Part shown: one piece after another, positions 9,306-18,969 of the stretch
Layout of the letters: each line of letters opens with the position of its first letter
Numbering within the stretch: position 1 is the first letter of the stretch
Source of the DNA: Leptolyngbya sp. KIOST-1
GTDB lineage: Bacteria; Cyanobacteriota; Cyanobacteriia; Phormidesmidales; Phormidesmidaceae
Direction of reading: 5' to 3'
Assembly (NCBI RefSeq): GCF_000763385.1
Contig: NZ_JQFA01000004.1
Location: 1,984,001-2,048,000 of the forward strand
Length of the DNA: 64,000 bases
The notes under the pieces: generated by a model
What the model saw: only the letters and a program-made list of their open reading frames with translations
Database searches by the model: none
Told to the model about the DNA's origin: nothing
Position numbers and translations under genes: made by a program

Positions 9306-10160
9306 TCAGGGTTCGCGGGGGATCGAGCGGCGATACATTTCGCAGAGGTGGGCAATCACGTCAATCAAGGTGAGGCGATAGTCGAGTAGGATCTCTTCGC
9401 TACGCCCTTCCAGCTTAAGCTGCTTGGAGAAGTTATCCATTAACTCCATGTGAATTTCAACAATTTGGGCGACCGAGATATCGGCCATAAAGGCCTGATT
9501 GACAAAGTCATCGATCAGCTGGTTGAGGTTTAGTTTTGTGGTGCTGGCGAAATAGGCCAGAATAATCTTGCGGTAGTCGACCTTGAGCTGGTCTAGCAGG
9601 GTCTGGCGATCGTCGGGATTCATGTGTCGCCAAAAGTGACTCGGGTTGCGCTTGTAGTAAACCCCCAGATAGCCCAGCCGGGCCTTGAGTTTTTCGGTGA
9701 GCTGGTGCTGCTTGGCGCTGAGGCTGGTTTCGGGGGCGCTAGACTGATCCGCAGGGGCGGGCGGTGAATCGCCGGGGCCAGGCAGCCGTAAAAATTCTTG
9801 AATGGCGGCCTGAATAGCGCGATCGACCTGGGCCAGGGCCTTTAGGGAGTGATGCACCACAGTACCCGGGTAGTGGGGCTGAGGTGTCGGCCGGGCGATC
9901 GCCTCTGGATCGTCAACCAGGACCACGACCGGCAGCACCAGCTTGAGCTGCTGGAGGGTGGGCTCAAGCGTATCTCGCCAAACCCCATCGTCGACAACCA
10001 GACAGTCGGGCGGGCCTGATCGGCTCTGCAACCAGTCTAGGGCATCGCCAACAAGCACGGCAGGATGGACTACGTAGCGACTCGGATCCAGATTTAAATC
10101 GGAGGTCTGCTGAGCGTGGTCACCACGGGTCAGGCGATAGATCTGAAGGGGAGAAACCAA
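9306..10160 (-). CDS. kaiA: Circadian clock protein KaiA
   Basis: 284 residues, the length of S. elongatus KaiA. Residues about 1-130 form the poorly conserved pseudo-receiver domain. Residues about 165-284 form the conserved four-helix domain that dimerises and stimulates KaiC phosphorylation ([51 protein letters not shown]). The start is a TTG at 10160. The frame stays open upstream to about 10245, but no ATG gives a better N-terminus and the SPLQIYRL opening resembles other KaiA proteins. It is divergent from the CBS/kinase-like gene. Confidence 0.95.
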   Translation of the reverse strand: MVSPLQIYRLTRGDHAQQTSDLNLDPSRYVVHPAVLVGDALDWLQSRSGPPDCLVVDDGVWRDTLEPTLQQLKLVLPVVVLVDDPEAIARPTPQPHYPGTVVHHSLKALAQVDRAIQAAIQEFLRLPGPGDSPPAPADQSSAPETSLSAKQHQLTEKLKARLGYLGVYYKRNPSHFWRHMNPDDRQTLLDQLKVDYRKIILAYFASTTKLNLNQLIDDFVNQAFMADISVAQIVEIHMELMDNFSKQLKLEGRSEEILLDYRLTLIDVIAHLCEMYRRSIPREP

Positions 10161-10397
10161 GGGGCGATAGATAATGAACAGGACAACAAGCAGAGCCGCC
10201 GGGGAGCCGATAGCGGTGCCTTGGGCGGTCAGCAGCAGGATTCATCTGAGTCCGCAGCCGTTGGGGCGACCCCGCAGCCCGGCTATGAGAACGTGAGCAA
10301 AAACCGGGATAGTGGAGATATTGTCAATTGTAAAGGGTGGTTGCCAGAATGCAGCCTGCCCCAAAATCTGGAAACAAACTCCTCAGGGGATAAGCCC
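10161..10397. promoter_or_regulatory. Divergent promoter region between kaiA and the CBS/kinase-like gene
   Basis: 237 bp between the kaiA start and the preferred ATG of the plus-strand gene. The plus-strand frame stays open through here and into the kaiA 5' end. The local sequence is AT-richer around 10310-10335 (ATATTGTCAATTGTAAAGG), which fits a promoter better than coding DNA. Circadian control of both directions from one region is plausible but inferred. Confidence 0.45.
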
Positions 10398-12419
10398 ATG
10401 GCGCTGCCGCCCCTCGATCACTTCTTGAGCCCTGTGCCAGCCTACGGTCTGGTCACTTCCCTCAGCGAGGTTGCCCAGGCGCTGGGGCCGTCTGAAGACT
10501 CCGGACCGGGTTCCCTGGCCGCCGCCCACAGCCACATTGTGGTTGTGGACGACGCCCACCGCCCCATTGGTGCCCTGGCGCTGGGGCGACTGTGGGCAGC
10601 CCACCAGCGGGCGGGCCAGGCGGCGGACAACTGGGCCGACCCCCGACTGGAGGACTGCCAGACCTGGATGGAGCCGCTGATGGAGGTTTCAGTGAGCCAG
10701 CGGTTAGACGCGTCAGCCCTGGCTCACTTAGGGGACCTGGCCCAGGTCACCCCGCCCTGTCTGCTGGTGGCGGTGGACGCCGCAGGCCGGTATCTGGGCC
10801 TGCTCGATCCGGTGAAACTTTTGGGCTGGCGGGCGATCGCGGCGGAGTCAAGTGCTCTGGGGCCGGGGGAACCTGTGCCCCTTGGCCGGGGGGCGCTGGG
10901 GCGGCGGGCCTGGGTGCTGGAACTGGGCCATGCCCTCAAAACGCCAATGACCACCCTGCTGGGGCTATCCACCCTGCTGCTGGACAGTCGGGTGGGATCC
11001 CTGAGTGAGCGCCAGTTTCGCTACATCAACCTGATGCAGCAGGCGATTCGCAAGCTCACCAACCTGATCAACCTGCTGCTCGACTGGATGCGCCTGGAGT
11101 CGGGCCAGATCAGCCCCAGTCGGGAGCGGGTCTACCTTCAGCCCCTGACCGAGGAGCTGGTGCCCAGCTTTTTAATGGCCCAGCCTGCCCTCAAAGCCAC
11201 CGCCGACTGGGCAGAAACCTTTATGGCTAGCCTGGAGACCGCTGAGGGGTGGGTCCAGGCCGATCCCCTGCGTCTGCGCCAGAGCCTGCACTACGTTCTC
11301 AGCTACCTGATTGCCAACGGGGCTTCCCCAGCGGGACTGGTGGTGGAGCCCTGGGGGCCCTGGCTGGGCCTGACGCTCTGGAGTACGGCGGCGATCGCCC
11401 AGCTCGACCCACCGCTGGGGGCAGCAGAGGCTGAGGCCGCCGCTGGGGATGGCTCCCCCCTCGACCCTGAGTTCAGTCCTGGGTCGATCGCAAGTCTGGA
11501 GCTGGCCCTGGCCCGCCGCTTCAGCCAGCTCCAGGGGGGCGAGCTGACCGGGCACAGCACCCCCGCCGGCAGCCGGATTACCCTGCTGCTGCCCAGGGCG
11601 ACAGCCACCCCTGGGCAGACCGTGGTGGTGCTGCTGGCCAGCGCCAGCCCAGCCACCATCGAGCAAATTGACGCTAGCCTGCGGAGCAGTCCCTATCGCC
11701 TGGCGGTAGCACCCAGCTGCAAATCCCTGGCGGATCTACAGACCCGCCTGGCTCCCCCCTGCACCCTGATTGAGTGGGGGTCGCTGATCGACGCTCCGAC
11801 CGCCGCCGCCGATCGCCTTGCCCTGGTGCAGCGACTGGCCATTCCGGCTGTGGTGACGCTCAGGGCAGGGGCCGTCGCGCCTTTCCCCAGCGCAGACGAT
11901 GGCACCGCCCCCGCCAGGCCAGAGCCCCAGACGCTTGCGATCGAAACCCTGGCCCAGGAGCTGCGGCCTACCCTCGATCGACTCTGCCTGACGCCCTCAC
12001 TCTCCCCCGCTTCCCTCCGGGGCCAGACCCTGCTGCTGCTGCGATCGCCCAGCGCCCCCAGCGCCCTGCCCCAGGGGCTACAGAGCTGGCTCCAGCGCTA
12101 CCACTGTCGTTTGTTACAGGTCGATGACCTGGTGCAGGCGAATCTGTTGAGCCGGGTGTGGCATCTCCAGGCCGTGATTTTAGACAGCGCGGTCCCCCTG
12201 GCAATCGCCGACATCAAGGCCCTGGCCAGCCAGCCCAACCTGGCCCGTCTGCCCATCATTGCCCCGGTTCCCCCGCTTGACTGGACCGCCGTCCAGGACC
12301 TGAAGTTAGCCCTCGTGGCCTGCCCAGAACTGATCACCCACCCCCCCGACTTGGCCGGGGCCAGGCTGGTGCAGGCGATTGTCCAGGCCCGTCCTCAGCC
12401 CCCGGACCCAGGCGGATAG
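10398..12419 (+). CDS. CBS-domain protein with degenerate histidine-kinase core and two receiver-like domains
   Basis: 673 residues from the ATG at 10398. The open frame begins at GTG 10116 inside kaiA, but the family-like sequence starts at PPLDHFLSP. Two CBS-like repeats (about 1-140; HIVVVDDAHRPIGALALG and LLVAVDAAGRYLGLLDPVK) could sense adenine nucleotides. A HisKA-like helical pair follows (about 170-240) with His178 in ELGHALKTPMT. The acidic residue normally after that His is Ala. The HATPase part lacks clear N, G1 and G2 boxes. Two alpha/beta segments near 390-480 and 520-660 resemble receiver folds, but I see no standard DD-D-K set. Its position head-to-head with kaiA suggests a clock-linked, non-catalytic signalling protein; that role is inference. 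Confidence 0.7.
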   Translation: MALPPLDHFLSPVPAYGLVTSLSEVAQALGPSEDSGPGSLAAAHSHIVVVDDAHRPIGALALGRLWAAHQRAGQAADNWADPRLEDCQTWMEPLMEVSVSQRLDASALAHLGDLAQVTPPCLLVAVDAAGRYLGLLDPVKLLGWRAIAAESSALGPGEPVPLGRGALGRRAWVLELGHALKTPMTTLLGLSTLLLDSRVGSLSERQFRYINLMQQAIRKLTNLINLLLDWMRLESGQISPSRERVYLQPLTEELVPSFLMAQPALKATADWAETFMASLETAEGWVQADPLRLRQSLHYVLSYLIANGASPAGLVVEPWGPWLGLTLWSTAAIAQLDPPLGAAEAEAAAGDGSPLDPEFSPGSIASLELALARRFSQLQGGELTGHSTPAGSRITLLLPRATATPGQTVVVLLASASPATIEQIDASLRSSPYRLAVAPSCKSLADLQTRLAPPCTLIEWGSLIDAPTAAADRLALVQRLAIPAVVTLRAGAVAPFPSADDGTAPARPEPQTLAIETLAQELRPTLDRLCLTPSLSPASLRGQTLLLLRSPSAPSALPQGLQSWLQRYHCRLLQVDDLVQANLLSRVWHLQAVILDSAVPLAIADIKALASQPNLARLPIIAPVPPLDWTAVQDLKLALVACPELITHPPDLAGARLVQAIVQARPQPPDPGG

Positions 12420-12604
12420 GCAGGGCCATTTCGCCTGGGCGATCGCAGGCCAGTGCAGAATATCGACTGCGGCATCCCCACGCCTGGCCTTTGGGTGGGT
12501 TTCAAGGGAACCGCGACGGTAAAACTACGTATCATTCTTGGCCATAATTTCGGGCATAGTAAGACCAATACCGTGGGGCAGCCACCCTGCTATGCCGATG
12601 ACCT

Positions 12605-15600
12605 ATGCACGATCCTGAATCCTATCGTCCATGCCCCATAGTTGCTGATCGTCCGGCTCACCCTGTTTCTGCCCCATCCTCACTGTTGTACTGGCTTACC
12701 CTGACGCTGCTCAGTCACAACAGCTGGCCAGATCAGTCTGGAACCCCTGCGTCGTCCAGTCACCCCGCCACCGCCCAGCGCCTAATTGATGTGATGCCGG
12801 GGATTGTGTTTCAGGCCGATAGCGACGTTGGCTGGTCGATGCGTTACCTCAGTGCTGGCTGCTGCTCGCTGACCGGCTATGCACCAGCGGAGTTGCTCGA
12901 CCCCAGGACGACAGTATCGTACAACACCATTACCTATGCCGAAGATCTGCCCCTGGTGATCGACAGCATTGGCCAGGCCATCCAGCGGGGGCAGTCCTAT
13001 GAGGTGGAGTACCGCATCTGCACCCGCAGCGGCGAAGTGAAATGGGTGTGGGAAAAGGGCTCCCCAACGGTAGATGCCCAGGGCGCGATCGTCGGCATTG
13101 AAGGCTTTATTACCGACATTACACCGCTGAAGCAGACGGAGGCCACCCTGCGCCAGGTGGAGCAGGCCCTGGAGGCTCGGGAAGACTTGCTGGAACTGGT
13201 GCTCGACAGCGTTCCTCAGCCCCTGTTTTGGAAGGATAGCCAGGGTCGCTACTTGGGCTGCAACCAGGCCTTTGCCAGGGCCATGGGGCTTGCGTCCCCC
13301 GCCGATATTGTGGGCGGCACCGACGCCAGTTTTCCCTGCCTTAGCGCCGAAGATGCGGCCTACCGGGCCGCCCGCGATCGCCTGGTGATGGCCCAAGGCG
13401 TCGCTGATCTCCACGCCATTGAGCCCCAGACCTACCCCAACGGCCAGCAGGGCTGGGTGGACTGTAGCCGCATGCCCATGCGCGGCCCCACGGGTAGCGT
13501 GGTTGGGGTGCTGTGCACCTTTGAGGATGTCACCCAGCAGATTACCGACCAGCAAACCCTCAGACGCCGAGAGCAGGTTTTGGCGACTCTAGCCGAGATT
13601 CAGCGCCAGCTGTTGGCCTGGCAGTGGGGCTGGCAGGAGCAGGCCATCACCCAAATTTTTGCCGCCCTAGGGAAGATCTCTGGGGCCAGTCGGGTCTACT
13701 ATTACGAGCTGCAGACGGGCCGTGAATCCCAGGGCGATCGCCGTCTCCCCGATACCCAGGCCTGCCTGCTACAGCGGGTAGAATGGTCGGCCCCTGGGGT
13801 GCCGCCGACAGCCAGCGATCCCAACTTTCAGACCCTACCTGTCGATCCGCTCTTTACTGACTGGTACGGCACCCTGGCCCAGGGACAGATTATTAACCTG
13901 GTCGAAGCCGACTTTTCTGAGCTTCAGCGTCAGGTGCTGGGCAGTGCGCCCAGCCAGGTTAAGTCGCTGCTGCTGCTGCCCCTGTTCCTGCAAAACCGGC
14001 TACAGGGGGTGATGGGCTTTAGTAACTGCGCCGAGCCCCGCCGCTGGGGTGAAGGCGAAATTGACCTGCTGCGGGTGGTCACGGCCGATCTAGCCCTGGC
14101 CCTGGAGCGGCGGCAGACCGAGCTTTCGCTAAAGCGGGCTGAGGCCAAGTATCGCAGCATCTTTGAAAACGCCGTCGAAGGGATGTTTCAGAGCACCCCC
14201 CAGGGCCAGTACCTGACCGCCAACCCAATGCTGGCCCGACTCTATGGCTACGATTCGGCCCAGGACCTGATCCAAAATCTGACCGATATTAATCGGCAAC
14301 TCTACGTGCAGCCCGGTCGGCGGCAGGAATTTATCGACCTGATCTGGGCCAGCGGCTCGGTGCTGGGGTTTGAGTCTGAGGTGTACCGCAAAGATGGGGC
14401 CGTGATCTGGATTTCGGAGTCGGCGCGGGCCATCTACGACGATCGCCAGGTGCTGATTGGCTACGAGGGCACCGTCGAAGACATTACCGATCGCAAGCGG
14501 GGGGAAGCCGCGATTCTGCGCCGCGATCGCCTGCTTCAGGGGGTTGCCCAGGCCAGCCAGTGCCTGCTCACCACCGCCAACGTCAACGAGGCGATTCCCC
14601 AGGTGCTGGCCCGCCTGGGGGAAGCTGCCACCGCCGATCGCGCCTACGTCTACACCCACCATCCCCAGTCAGTAACGGGGGAACCGGCCATGACCCTGCG
14701 CTACGAGTGGACCAACGCCAACATTCCTCCCAGCATGGATCAGCCCCACTGGCACGATCAGAGCTATCGGGATTTGGGGGTAGAGCGGTGGTACCAGGCC
14801 TTTCAGGCCAATCAGTCGATCTGCGCCCTAACTCGGCACCTGCCTCGGGCCGAGCAGACCTTGCTGCTGAAGGACAATATTCTGTCGATTTTGATGGTGC
14901 CAATTTTCATTGACGCTGAGCTGTGGGGCTACATTGGCTTTGATGCCTGCCAGCAGGAGTGGGAGTGGAGCGCCAGCGACGAGTCTATTCTGGTGGCGGT
15001 GGCGGCCAGCCTGGGGGGTGCCCTCAAGCGCCAGCAGACCGAGGCCCAGATGTGCTACCAGGTGTACCACGACACCCTGACCGGGCTGCCCAACCGGGCG
15101 TTTTTTGACCTGCATCTGCCCCAGGCGATCGCCCGCACCAGCCAGGGCGAACAGATGCTGGCGGTAATTTTTCTAGACCTCGATCACTTCAAAACCATTA
15201 ACGACACCCTCAGCCACGCCGTGGGGGATCTGCTGCTACAGCAGGTTACCCAGCGCATGAGTGCCGCCCTGAGGGCCGAAGACATCGTAGCCCGCTGGGG
15301 CGGCGACGAGTTTACGCTGATTTTGCCCAACCTCGTTAGCCCCAGCGACGCCGCCAAAATTGCCCATCGCATTGCCGACCAGCTGAGGCCCCCCTTTCTG
15401 CTGCACAACCATGAGCTACACGTAACCGCCAGTCTGGGCATTGCCCTGTTTCCCCAGGACGGCGAAGATATGACCACCCTGCTGCAAAATGCCGACGCGG
15501 CCATGTACCGGGCCAAGCAGCAGGGGCGCAATAACTACCAGTTCTACACCCAGAGCCTGAGCACCGAGGCCGCCCAGCGGCTCAAGCTAGAGACGTTTTT

Positions 15601-16366
15601 GCACCACGCCCTGGGGCGTAACGAATTTGTGCTCTACTACCAGCCCCAGGTGAATGTGGTTACCGGCAAGGTGGTGCAGATGGAGGCCCTGCTGCGCTGG
15701 CAGCATCCGACCCTGGGGTTGGTCACCCCCTCCGAATTTATTCCTCTAGCCGAAGAAAATGGCCTGATTGTGCCCATTGGTGACTGGGTGATGCACACCG
15801 CCTGCACCCAGGTGATGGCCTGGCATCGGCTGGGACTGCCCCTGGTCAACCTGGCGGTCAACCTGTCGGCGCGGCAGCTCCAGCACCCCAACCTGGTCAC
15901 CCGCGTGGCTGCCGTATTAAAAGAAACGGGGCTGCCCCCCCATTGCCTGGAGTTAGAAATCACTGAAACGGCGGCCATGGCCGACATGACCGCCTCCATT
16001 GAGCGGCTGCAGGATCTGCGTCAGCTGGGGGTCAAAATTTCCATGGACGACTTTGGCACCGGCTACTCCTGCCTCAGCCATCTAAAGCAGTTCCCCCTCG
16101 ACGGCATCAAGATCGATCGCGCCTTTGTCAAAGACCTGCCCTACAGCCCGGTAGATCAGGCCATGGTCAGGGCCATTATCGCCATGGCCAGGGGGCTGTC
16201 GCTCAGCCTGGTGGCCGAGGGAGTGGAAACCGCCGACCAGAGCCTGTGCCTCCACGAGCTGGGCTGTATCGAGATGCAGGGGTACATGTTTGGCCCCCCC
16301 CAACCACCCGAGGCAGCGGCTTCCTATCTGCGCCCTCTGCACGGGCAGAGGTGGCAACTGAGCTGA
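12605..16366 (+). CDS. PAS/GAF sensor with GGDEF and EAL domains (cyclic-di-GMP turnover)
   Basis: 1253 residues, apparently cytosolic (no transmembrane segment seen). Domains in order: PAS (about 55-180), PAS (about 195-310), GAF (about 330-505), PAS (about 512-635), GAF (about 645-805), GGDEF (about 815-985), EAL (about 995-1245). The diguanylate cyclase signature is intact (WGGDEF, GGDEF at 899-903). The EAL motif is intact at 1027-1029 (QMEALLRW), and later phosphodiesterase motifs (LEITETAAM, MDDFGTGYS) are present, so both activities are possible. The GAF and PAS domains suggest light, redox or ligand input. I see no clear Cys typical of bilin-binding cyanobacteriochrome GAFs, but did not align it. 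Converges with trpA. Confidence 0.9.
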   Translation: MHDPESYRPCPIVADRPAHPVSAPSSLLYWLTLTLLSHNSWPDQSGTPASSSHPATAQRLIDVMPGIVFQADSDVGWSMRYLSAGCCSLTGYAPAELLDPRTTVSYNTITYAEDLPLVIDSIGQAIQRGQSYEVEYRICTRSGEVKWVWEKGSPTVDAQGAIVGIEGFITDITPLKQTEATLRQVEQALEAREDLLELVLDSVPQPLFWKDSQGRYLGCNQAFARAMGLASPADIVGGTDASFPCLSAEDAAYRAARDRLVMAQGVADLHAIEPQTYPNGQQGWVDCSRMPMRGPTGSVVGVLCTFEDVTQQITDQQTLRRREQVLATLAEIQRQLLAWQWGWQEQAITQIFAALGKISGASRVYYYELQTGRESQGDRRLPDTQACLLQRVEWSAPGVPPTASDPNFQTLPVDPLFTDWYGTLAQGQIINLVEADFSELQRQVLGSAPSQVKSLLLLPLFLQNRLQGVMGFSNCAEPRRWGEGEIDLLRVVTADLALALERRQTELSLKRAEAKYRSIFENAVEGMFQSTPQGQYLTANPMLARLYGYDSAQDLIQNLTDINRQLYVQPGRRQEFIDLIWASGSVLGFESEVYRKDGAVIWISESARAIYDDRQVLIGYEGTVEDITDRKRGEAAILRRDRLLQGVAQASQCLLTTANVNEAIPQVLARLGEAATADRAYVYTHHPQSVTGEPAMTLRYEWTNANIPPSMDQPHWHDQSYRDLGVERWYQAFQANQSICALTRHLPRAEQTLLLKDNILSILMVPIFIDAELWGYIGFDACQQEWEWSASDESILVAVAASLGGALKRQQTEAQMCYQVYHDTLTGLPNRAFFDLHLPQAIARTSQGEQMLAVIFLDLDHFKTINDTLSHAVGDLLLQQVTQRMSAALRAEDIVARWGGDEFTLILPNLVSPSDAAKIAHRIADQLRPPFLLHNHELHVTASLGIALFPQDGEDMTTLLQNADAAMYRAKQQGRNNYQFYTQSLSTEAAQRLKLETFLHHALGRNEFVLYYQPQVNVVTGKVVQMEALLRWQHPTLGLVTPSEFIPLAEENGLIVPIGDWVMHTACTQVMAWHRLGLPLVNLAVNLSARQLQHPNLVTRVAAVLKETGLPPHCLELEITETAAMADMTASIERLQDLRQLGVKISMDDFGTGYSCLSHLKQFPLDGIKIDRAFVKDLPYSPVDQAMVRAIIAMARGLSLSLVAEGVETADQSLCLHELGCIEMQGYMFGPPQPPEAAASYLRPLHGQRWQLS

Positions 16367-16376
16367 TGCCAAGCCC

Positions 16377-16432
16377 TAGGGGCTGCAACCGTTGTTTTCG
16401 GGCCTTCAAAGGCTAATTGATCACAGCCCCTA
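16377..16432. terminator. Structured element between convergent GGDEF/EAL gene and trpA
   Basis: Perfect 9-bp arms TAGGGGCTG (16377-16385) and CAGCCCCTA (16424-16432) enclose a smaller GCCTT/AAGGC hairpin. It lies between convergent genes and touches the trpA stop, so a bidirectional terminator role is likely. Confidence 0.5.
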
Positions 16433-17218
16433 AGCCAGCGCCGCCTTCAGCTGGCGGCAAAAGTCGCCGATGGTGGACAGGGCCACCTCAGGGGAATCGG
16501 CGGCCAGGCGCTTGACAAAGGCGCTGCCCACAATCACGCCGTCGGCCCCCCAGGCTTTGAGCTGCTGGGCCTGATCGGGATCTGAAACGCCAAAGCCCAC
16601 GCCTACAGGTTTGTCGGTGGTTTGCTTGAGCCCATCGATCAGGTCTTTGACCCGGCTTTGCAGCTCACTGCGAATACCGGTGACGCCGGTGACGCTGACC
16701 AGGTAGACAAACCCCTGGGCCTGGGCTGCGATCGCCTGAATCCGCTCCGCCGGCGAGGTCGGGGCCACCAGCAGGGTGACGTCGATGCCCGCCGCTGCCG
16801 CCGCCGCCAGCAGGCCCTCCACCTCTTCCAGGGGCAGGTCGGGCACCACCAGCCCCGCCAGCCCCGCCGCCGCGATATCGGCCATAAACGCCTCAATGCC
16901 CCGGTTGAGGATGGGGTTGTAGTAGGTAAATAAAATCAGCGGAGCCTGGAGCTGCATGCCCTTCACCATAGAGAGCACCGCATCGAGGTTGACGCCTTTG
17001 GCCAGGGCGCGGGTGGCGGCAGCCTGGATCACCGGCCCGTCGGCCAGGGGGTCTGAATAGGGCACCCCTAGCTCGATGAAGTCGGCCCCGTTGTCGTCGA
17101 GCACCCGCAGGGCCGCAGCGGTAGTCTCCAGGTCGGGATCGCCAGCAGTAATGAAGGGGATCAGGGCGCATTTGCCCTGGGCACGCAGGTCACGGAAGCG
17201 ATCGGAAACAAGGGCCAT
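16430..17218 (-). CDS. trpA: Tryptophan synthase alpha chain
   Basis: 262 residues. Cleaves indole-3-glycerol phosphate to indole and glyceraldehyde-3-phosphate and passes indole to TrpB. The catalytic Glu and Asp are in [15 protein letters not shown]. The phosphate-binding loop is seen in [11 protein letters not shown] and [10 protein letters not shown]. The frame runs to 17257, but the ATG at 17218 (MALVSDRF) fits the family. It lies downstream of ndhL and the DUF3007 gene on the same strand, a gene order familiar from other cyanobacteria. Confidence 0.95.
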   Translation of the reverse strand: MALVSDRFRDLRAQGKCALIPFITAGDPDLETTAAALRVLDDNGADFIELGVPYSDPLADGPVIQAAATRALAKGVNLDAVLSMVKGMQLQAPLILFTYYNPILNRGIEAFMADIAAAGLAGLVVPDLPLEEVEGLLAAAAAAGIDVTLLVAPTSPAERIQAIAAQAQGFVYLVSVTGVTGIRSELQSRVKDLIDGLKQTTDKPVGVGFGVSDPDQAQQLKAWGADGVIVGSAFVKRLAADSPEVALSTIGDFCRQLKAALA

Positions 17219-17385
17219 AGCGGGATACCAAAGACTTAGTCCAGAGAAGTTGGCCAAAGGGCTGGGGCAAACATTTCGCCCAATACAGCACTCTAGGACA
17301 AGAGGGGCACTGAGTCTATGGTCTGAAGCTTAAGGTCTGGGAGCCAGCGATCGCGCCTAACAGAAAGAGGGGTTACCTGAACCAT

Positions 17386-17688
17386 CTAGCCCTGATCGTC
17401 GTCGAGCTTCTCCTGGAGGGCGGCCAGCTGCTCGGGGCTGAGCTCGTCGAGTCGACGCTGGAGCACCGCCGACTCGTAGTCCTCCATCTGCTGGTTGAGG
17501 GTCATGTTGTGGGTGACGACCCGGAACAGGTAGCTCAGCAGCCAGGCCACCACGCCCCCAACCATGATCGCCTGACTCCAGATGCCGGCGTTGATGCCGT
17601 CGAGCCCAGCCAGGCGCAGGCCAAGGAACATTCCACCCCCGGCCAGAAAGATGCCGAGGCCAATGGCCAATACATCGATGCGTCGCAT
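17386..17688 (-). CDS. DUF3007 family membrane protein
   Basis: 100 residues. Two predicted transmembrane segments (about 6-26 and 38-60) are followed by a charged helical tail (MEDYESAVLQRRLDELSPEQ). Matches the DUF3007 family of cyanobacteria and plastid-bearing organisms, usually next to ndhL as here (6 bp downstream of it). Function is not established; the fixed neighbourhood suggests a thylakoid membrane role. Confidence 0.85.
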   Translation of the reverse strand: MRRIDVLAIGLGIFLAGGGMFLGLRLAGLDGINAGIWSQAIMVGGVVAWLLSYLFRVVTHNMTLNQQMEDYESAVLQRRLDELSPEQLAALQEKLDDDQG

Positions 17689-17694
17689 AGCCCG

Positions 17695-17940
17695 TTAAGC
17701 CTTGAGGTTGCGGGGCTGAGGACGGAAGTTGAGGAAGGGGCTAAACAGCAGCATGCCGGGGAAAAAGACAAACACCAGCCCGTACAGCAGAGTGCGCTCG
17801 ACCGAACCCGCCACATACCAGCGCTGGCGGACATAGAAGATCAGGGCCAGGGGGACCACCAGCAGGTACAGGCCGCCAATACCGGCGTACAGGGCCGCCG
17901 TCAACAAAAAATCGCTCGATAGCGCGGTCGGTAGGGTCAT
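17695..17940 (-). CDS. ndhL: NAD(P)H-quinone oxidoreductase subunit L
   Basis: 81 residues, thylakoid NDH-1 subunit found only in oxygenic phototrophs. Two transmembrane helices (about 10-35 and 48-68) and the conserved PLALIFYVRQRW stretch between them identify it. It is first in a probable ndhL-DUF3007-trpA unit. NDH-1 mediates cyclic electron flow, respiration and CO2 uptake, so it links to the NDH-1 CO2-uptake operon at 33.8-39.9 kb. Confidence 0.92.
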   Translation of the reverse strand: MTLPTALSSDFLLTAALYAGIGGLYLLVVPLALIFYVRQRWYVAGSVERTLLYGLVFVFFPGMLLFSPFLNFRPQPRNLKA

Positions 17941-18120
17941 GGCAAGTGCGTGATAAATCCGCTAACCCAGCGGGGTGAAACGTATTCAGGCTTTGGTCCC
18001 GTGGGCCGAAAAACTCCCAAGACCAGACTGTGCCTGAGGACATTGTAAAGGGTTCTCGCTCAGCGGAGCGCCCCAGGGCGCAAATGTTCCCCTAGCCCGT
18101 CGGGGTGGCGATGTCCAGCC

Positions 18121-18606
18121 CTAGAGCGGGCCATTGTCCAGGGTCAGGAGGGCGCGATCGCCTGCGGCCAGCGCCCCTGGCTGCAGCACCCGGGCGTACA
18201 GTCTACTGCTGCCGGGATAGTGGCGCTGGCTGATGCGGCTGTAGCGGCGATCGCGGAACCAGCGCATGACGGTGCGGCAGGGCGGTGCGTAGTCAGTGAT
18301 CTCAATCCACACCTGCTCGCCCAGCTGGAGTTGGTGCCCCGGCCCCAGAACTGTCCAGTCCAGCCCGGCCAGGGTGAGGTTTTCCCCAGCGCTGCCGGGG
18401 GCAATGGGGTGACCTTCGACCCGCAGGGATTCAATCACCTCCAGCGACCAGAGGCAAAGGGCGCGATCGGGGCCGCCGTGAAATTTGAGATTCCGCTGCC
18501 GGTCACCGCTGAGGCCAGCGAGGGTGACCTGGGCCTGGGGCACCGATCGCTTCGGCACCCCACCAGCGGAAACATTAATCTGCGCAACGCGACCGACAAG
18601 GGCCAT
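18121..18606 (-). CDS. MOSC-domain protein
   Basis: 161 residues made of a single MOSC domain, the sulfur-carrier domain also found at the C-terminus of molybdenum-cofactor sulfurases. Typical features: KRSVPQAQVTLAGLSGD, KFHGGPDRALCLWS, GSAGENLTLAGLDW, and the conserved Cys in YAPPCRTVM. Stand-alone MOSC proteins probably handle sulfide groups or detoxify N-hydroxylated compounds; the exact role here is not known. Confidence 0.88.
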   Translation of the reverse strand: MALVGRVAQINVSAGGVPKRSVPQAQVTLAGLSGDRQRNLKFHGGPDRALCLWSLEVIESLRVEGHPIAPGSAGENLTLAGLDWTVLGPGHQLQLGEQVWIEITDYAPPCRTVMRWFRDRRYSRISQRHYPGSSRLYARVLQPGALAAGDRALLTLDNGPL

Positions 18607-18969
18607 AGCCGAATGCTTCCGGTTGAGGGAGTAGGGGAGAACACCCTGGGCTGGGGTGAAGCCATTCTAGTCCAGGGCAATCTTCAAAGAGCGTCCTTAT
18701 CGATTCCATATAACCTCTGTGGTACTTTCTAGCTCAATTTCTAGCGCCAGCCCAGGCCAAGGGGAGTGGGCGGCTCTCGCCAAGGGATGTAAGGTGGCGC
18801 TGCGCCGTACCCTCGATCAGGCAAATCAGCACAAATTTAAAAAACTTAACAGAGCTTTTGTGTATATTTACGGATGCCCTTGGTATGATTTGCCGAGTTT
18901 GGCAACATCTACATTTTTTTAGCGGTTGTCAATGGGTTCTGACCCCACAGGAGTGAGCAGACGCATGGG
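18607..18969. promoter_or_regulatory. Intergenic region upstream of the envelope-module genes
   Basis: 363 bp between the divergent MOSC gene and the exported-protein block. Its right half is clearly AT-richer than its surroundings (18830-18920), and TATGAT near 18885 could serve as a -10 element. A 67-codon frame at 18719-18922 crosses it but shows no recognisable features and is not called. Confidence 0.4.

Noticed and set aside
10116..10397. N-terminal extension of the CBS/kinase-like gene into kaiA
   Set aside because: The frame is open, but the sequence is AT-richer, lacks domain features, and would place coding DNA over the kaiA start and promoter.
12453..12641. 62-codon frame before the GGDEF/EAL gene
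   Set aside because: Overlaps the start of the large gene in another frame and has no supporting motif; most likely untranslated leader.
18719..18922. 67-codon frame before the envelope module
   Set aside because: It crosses an AT-rich promoter-like region, with no ribosome site and no recognisable feature.
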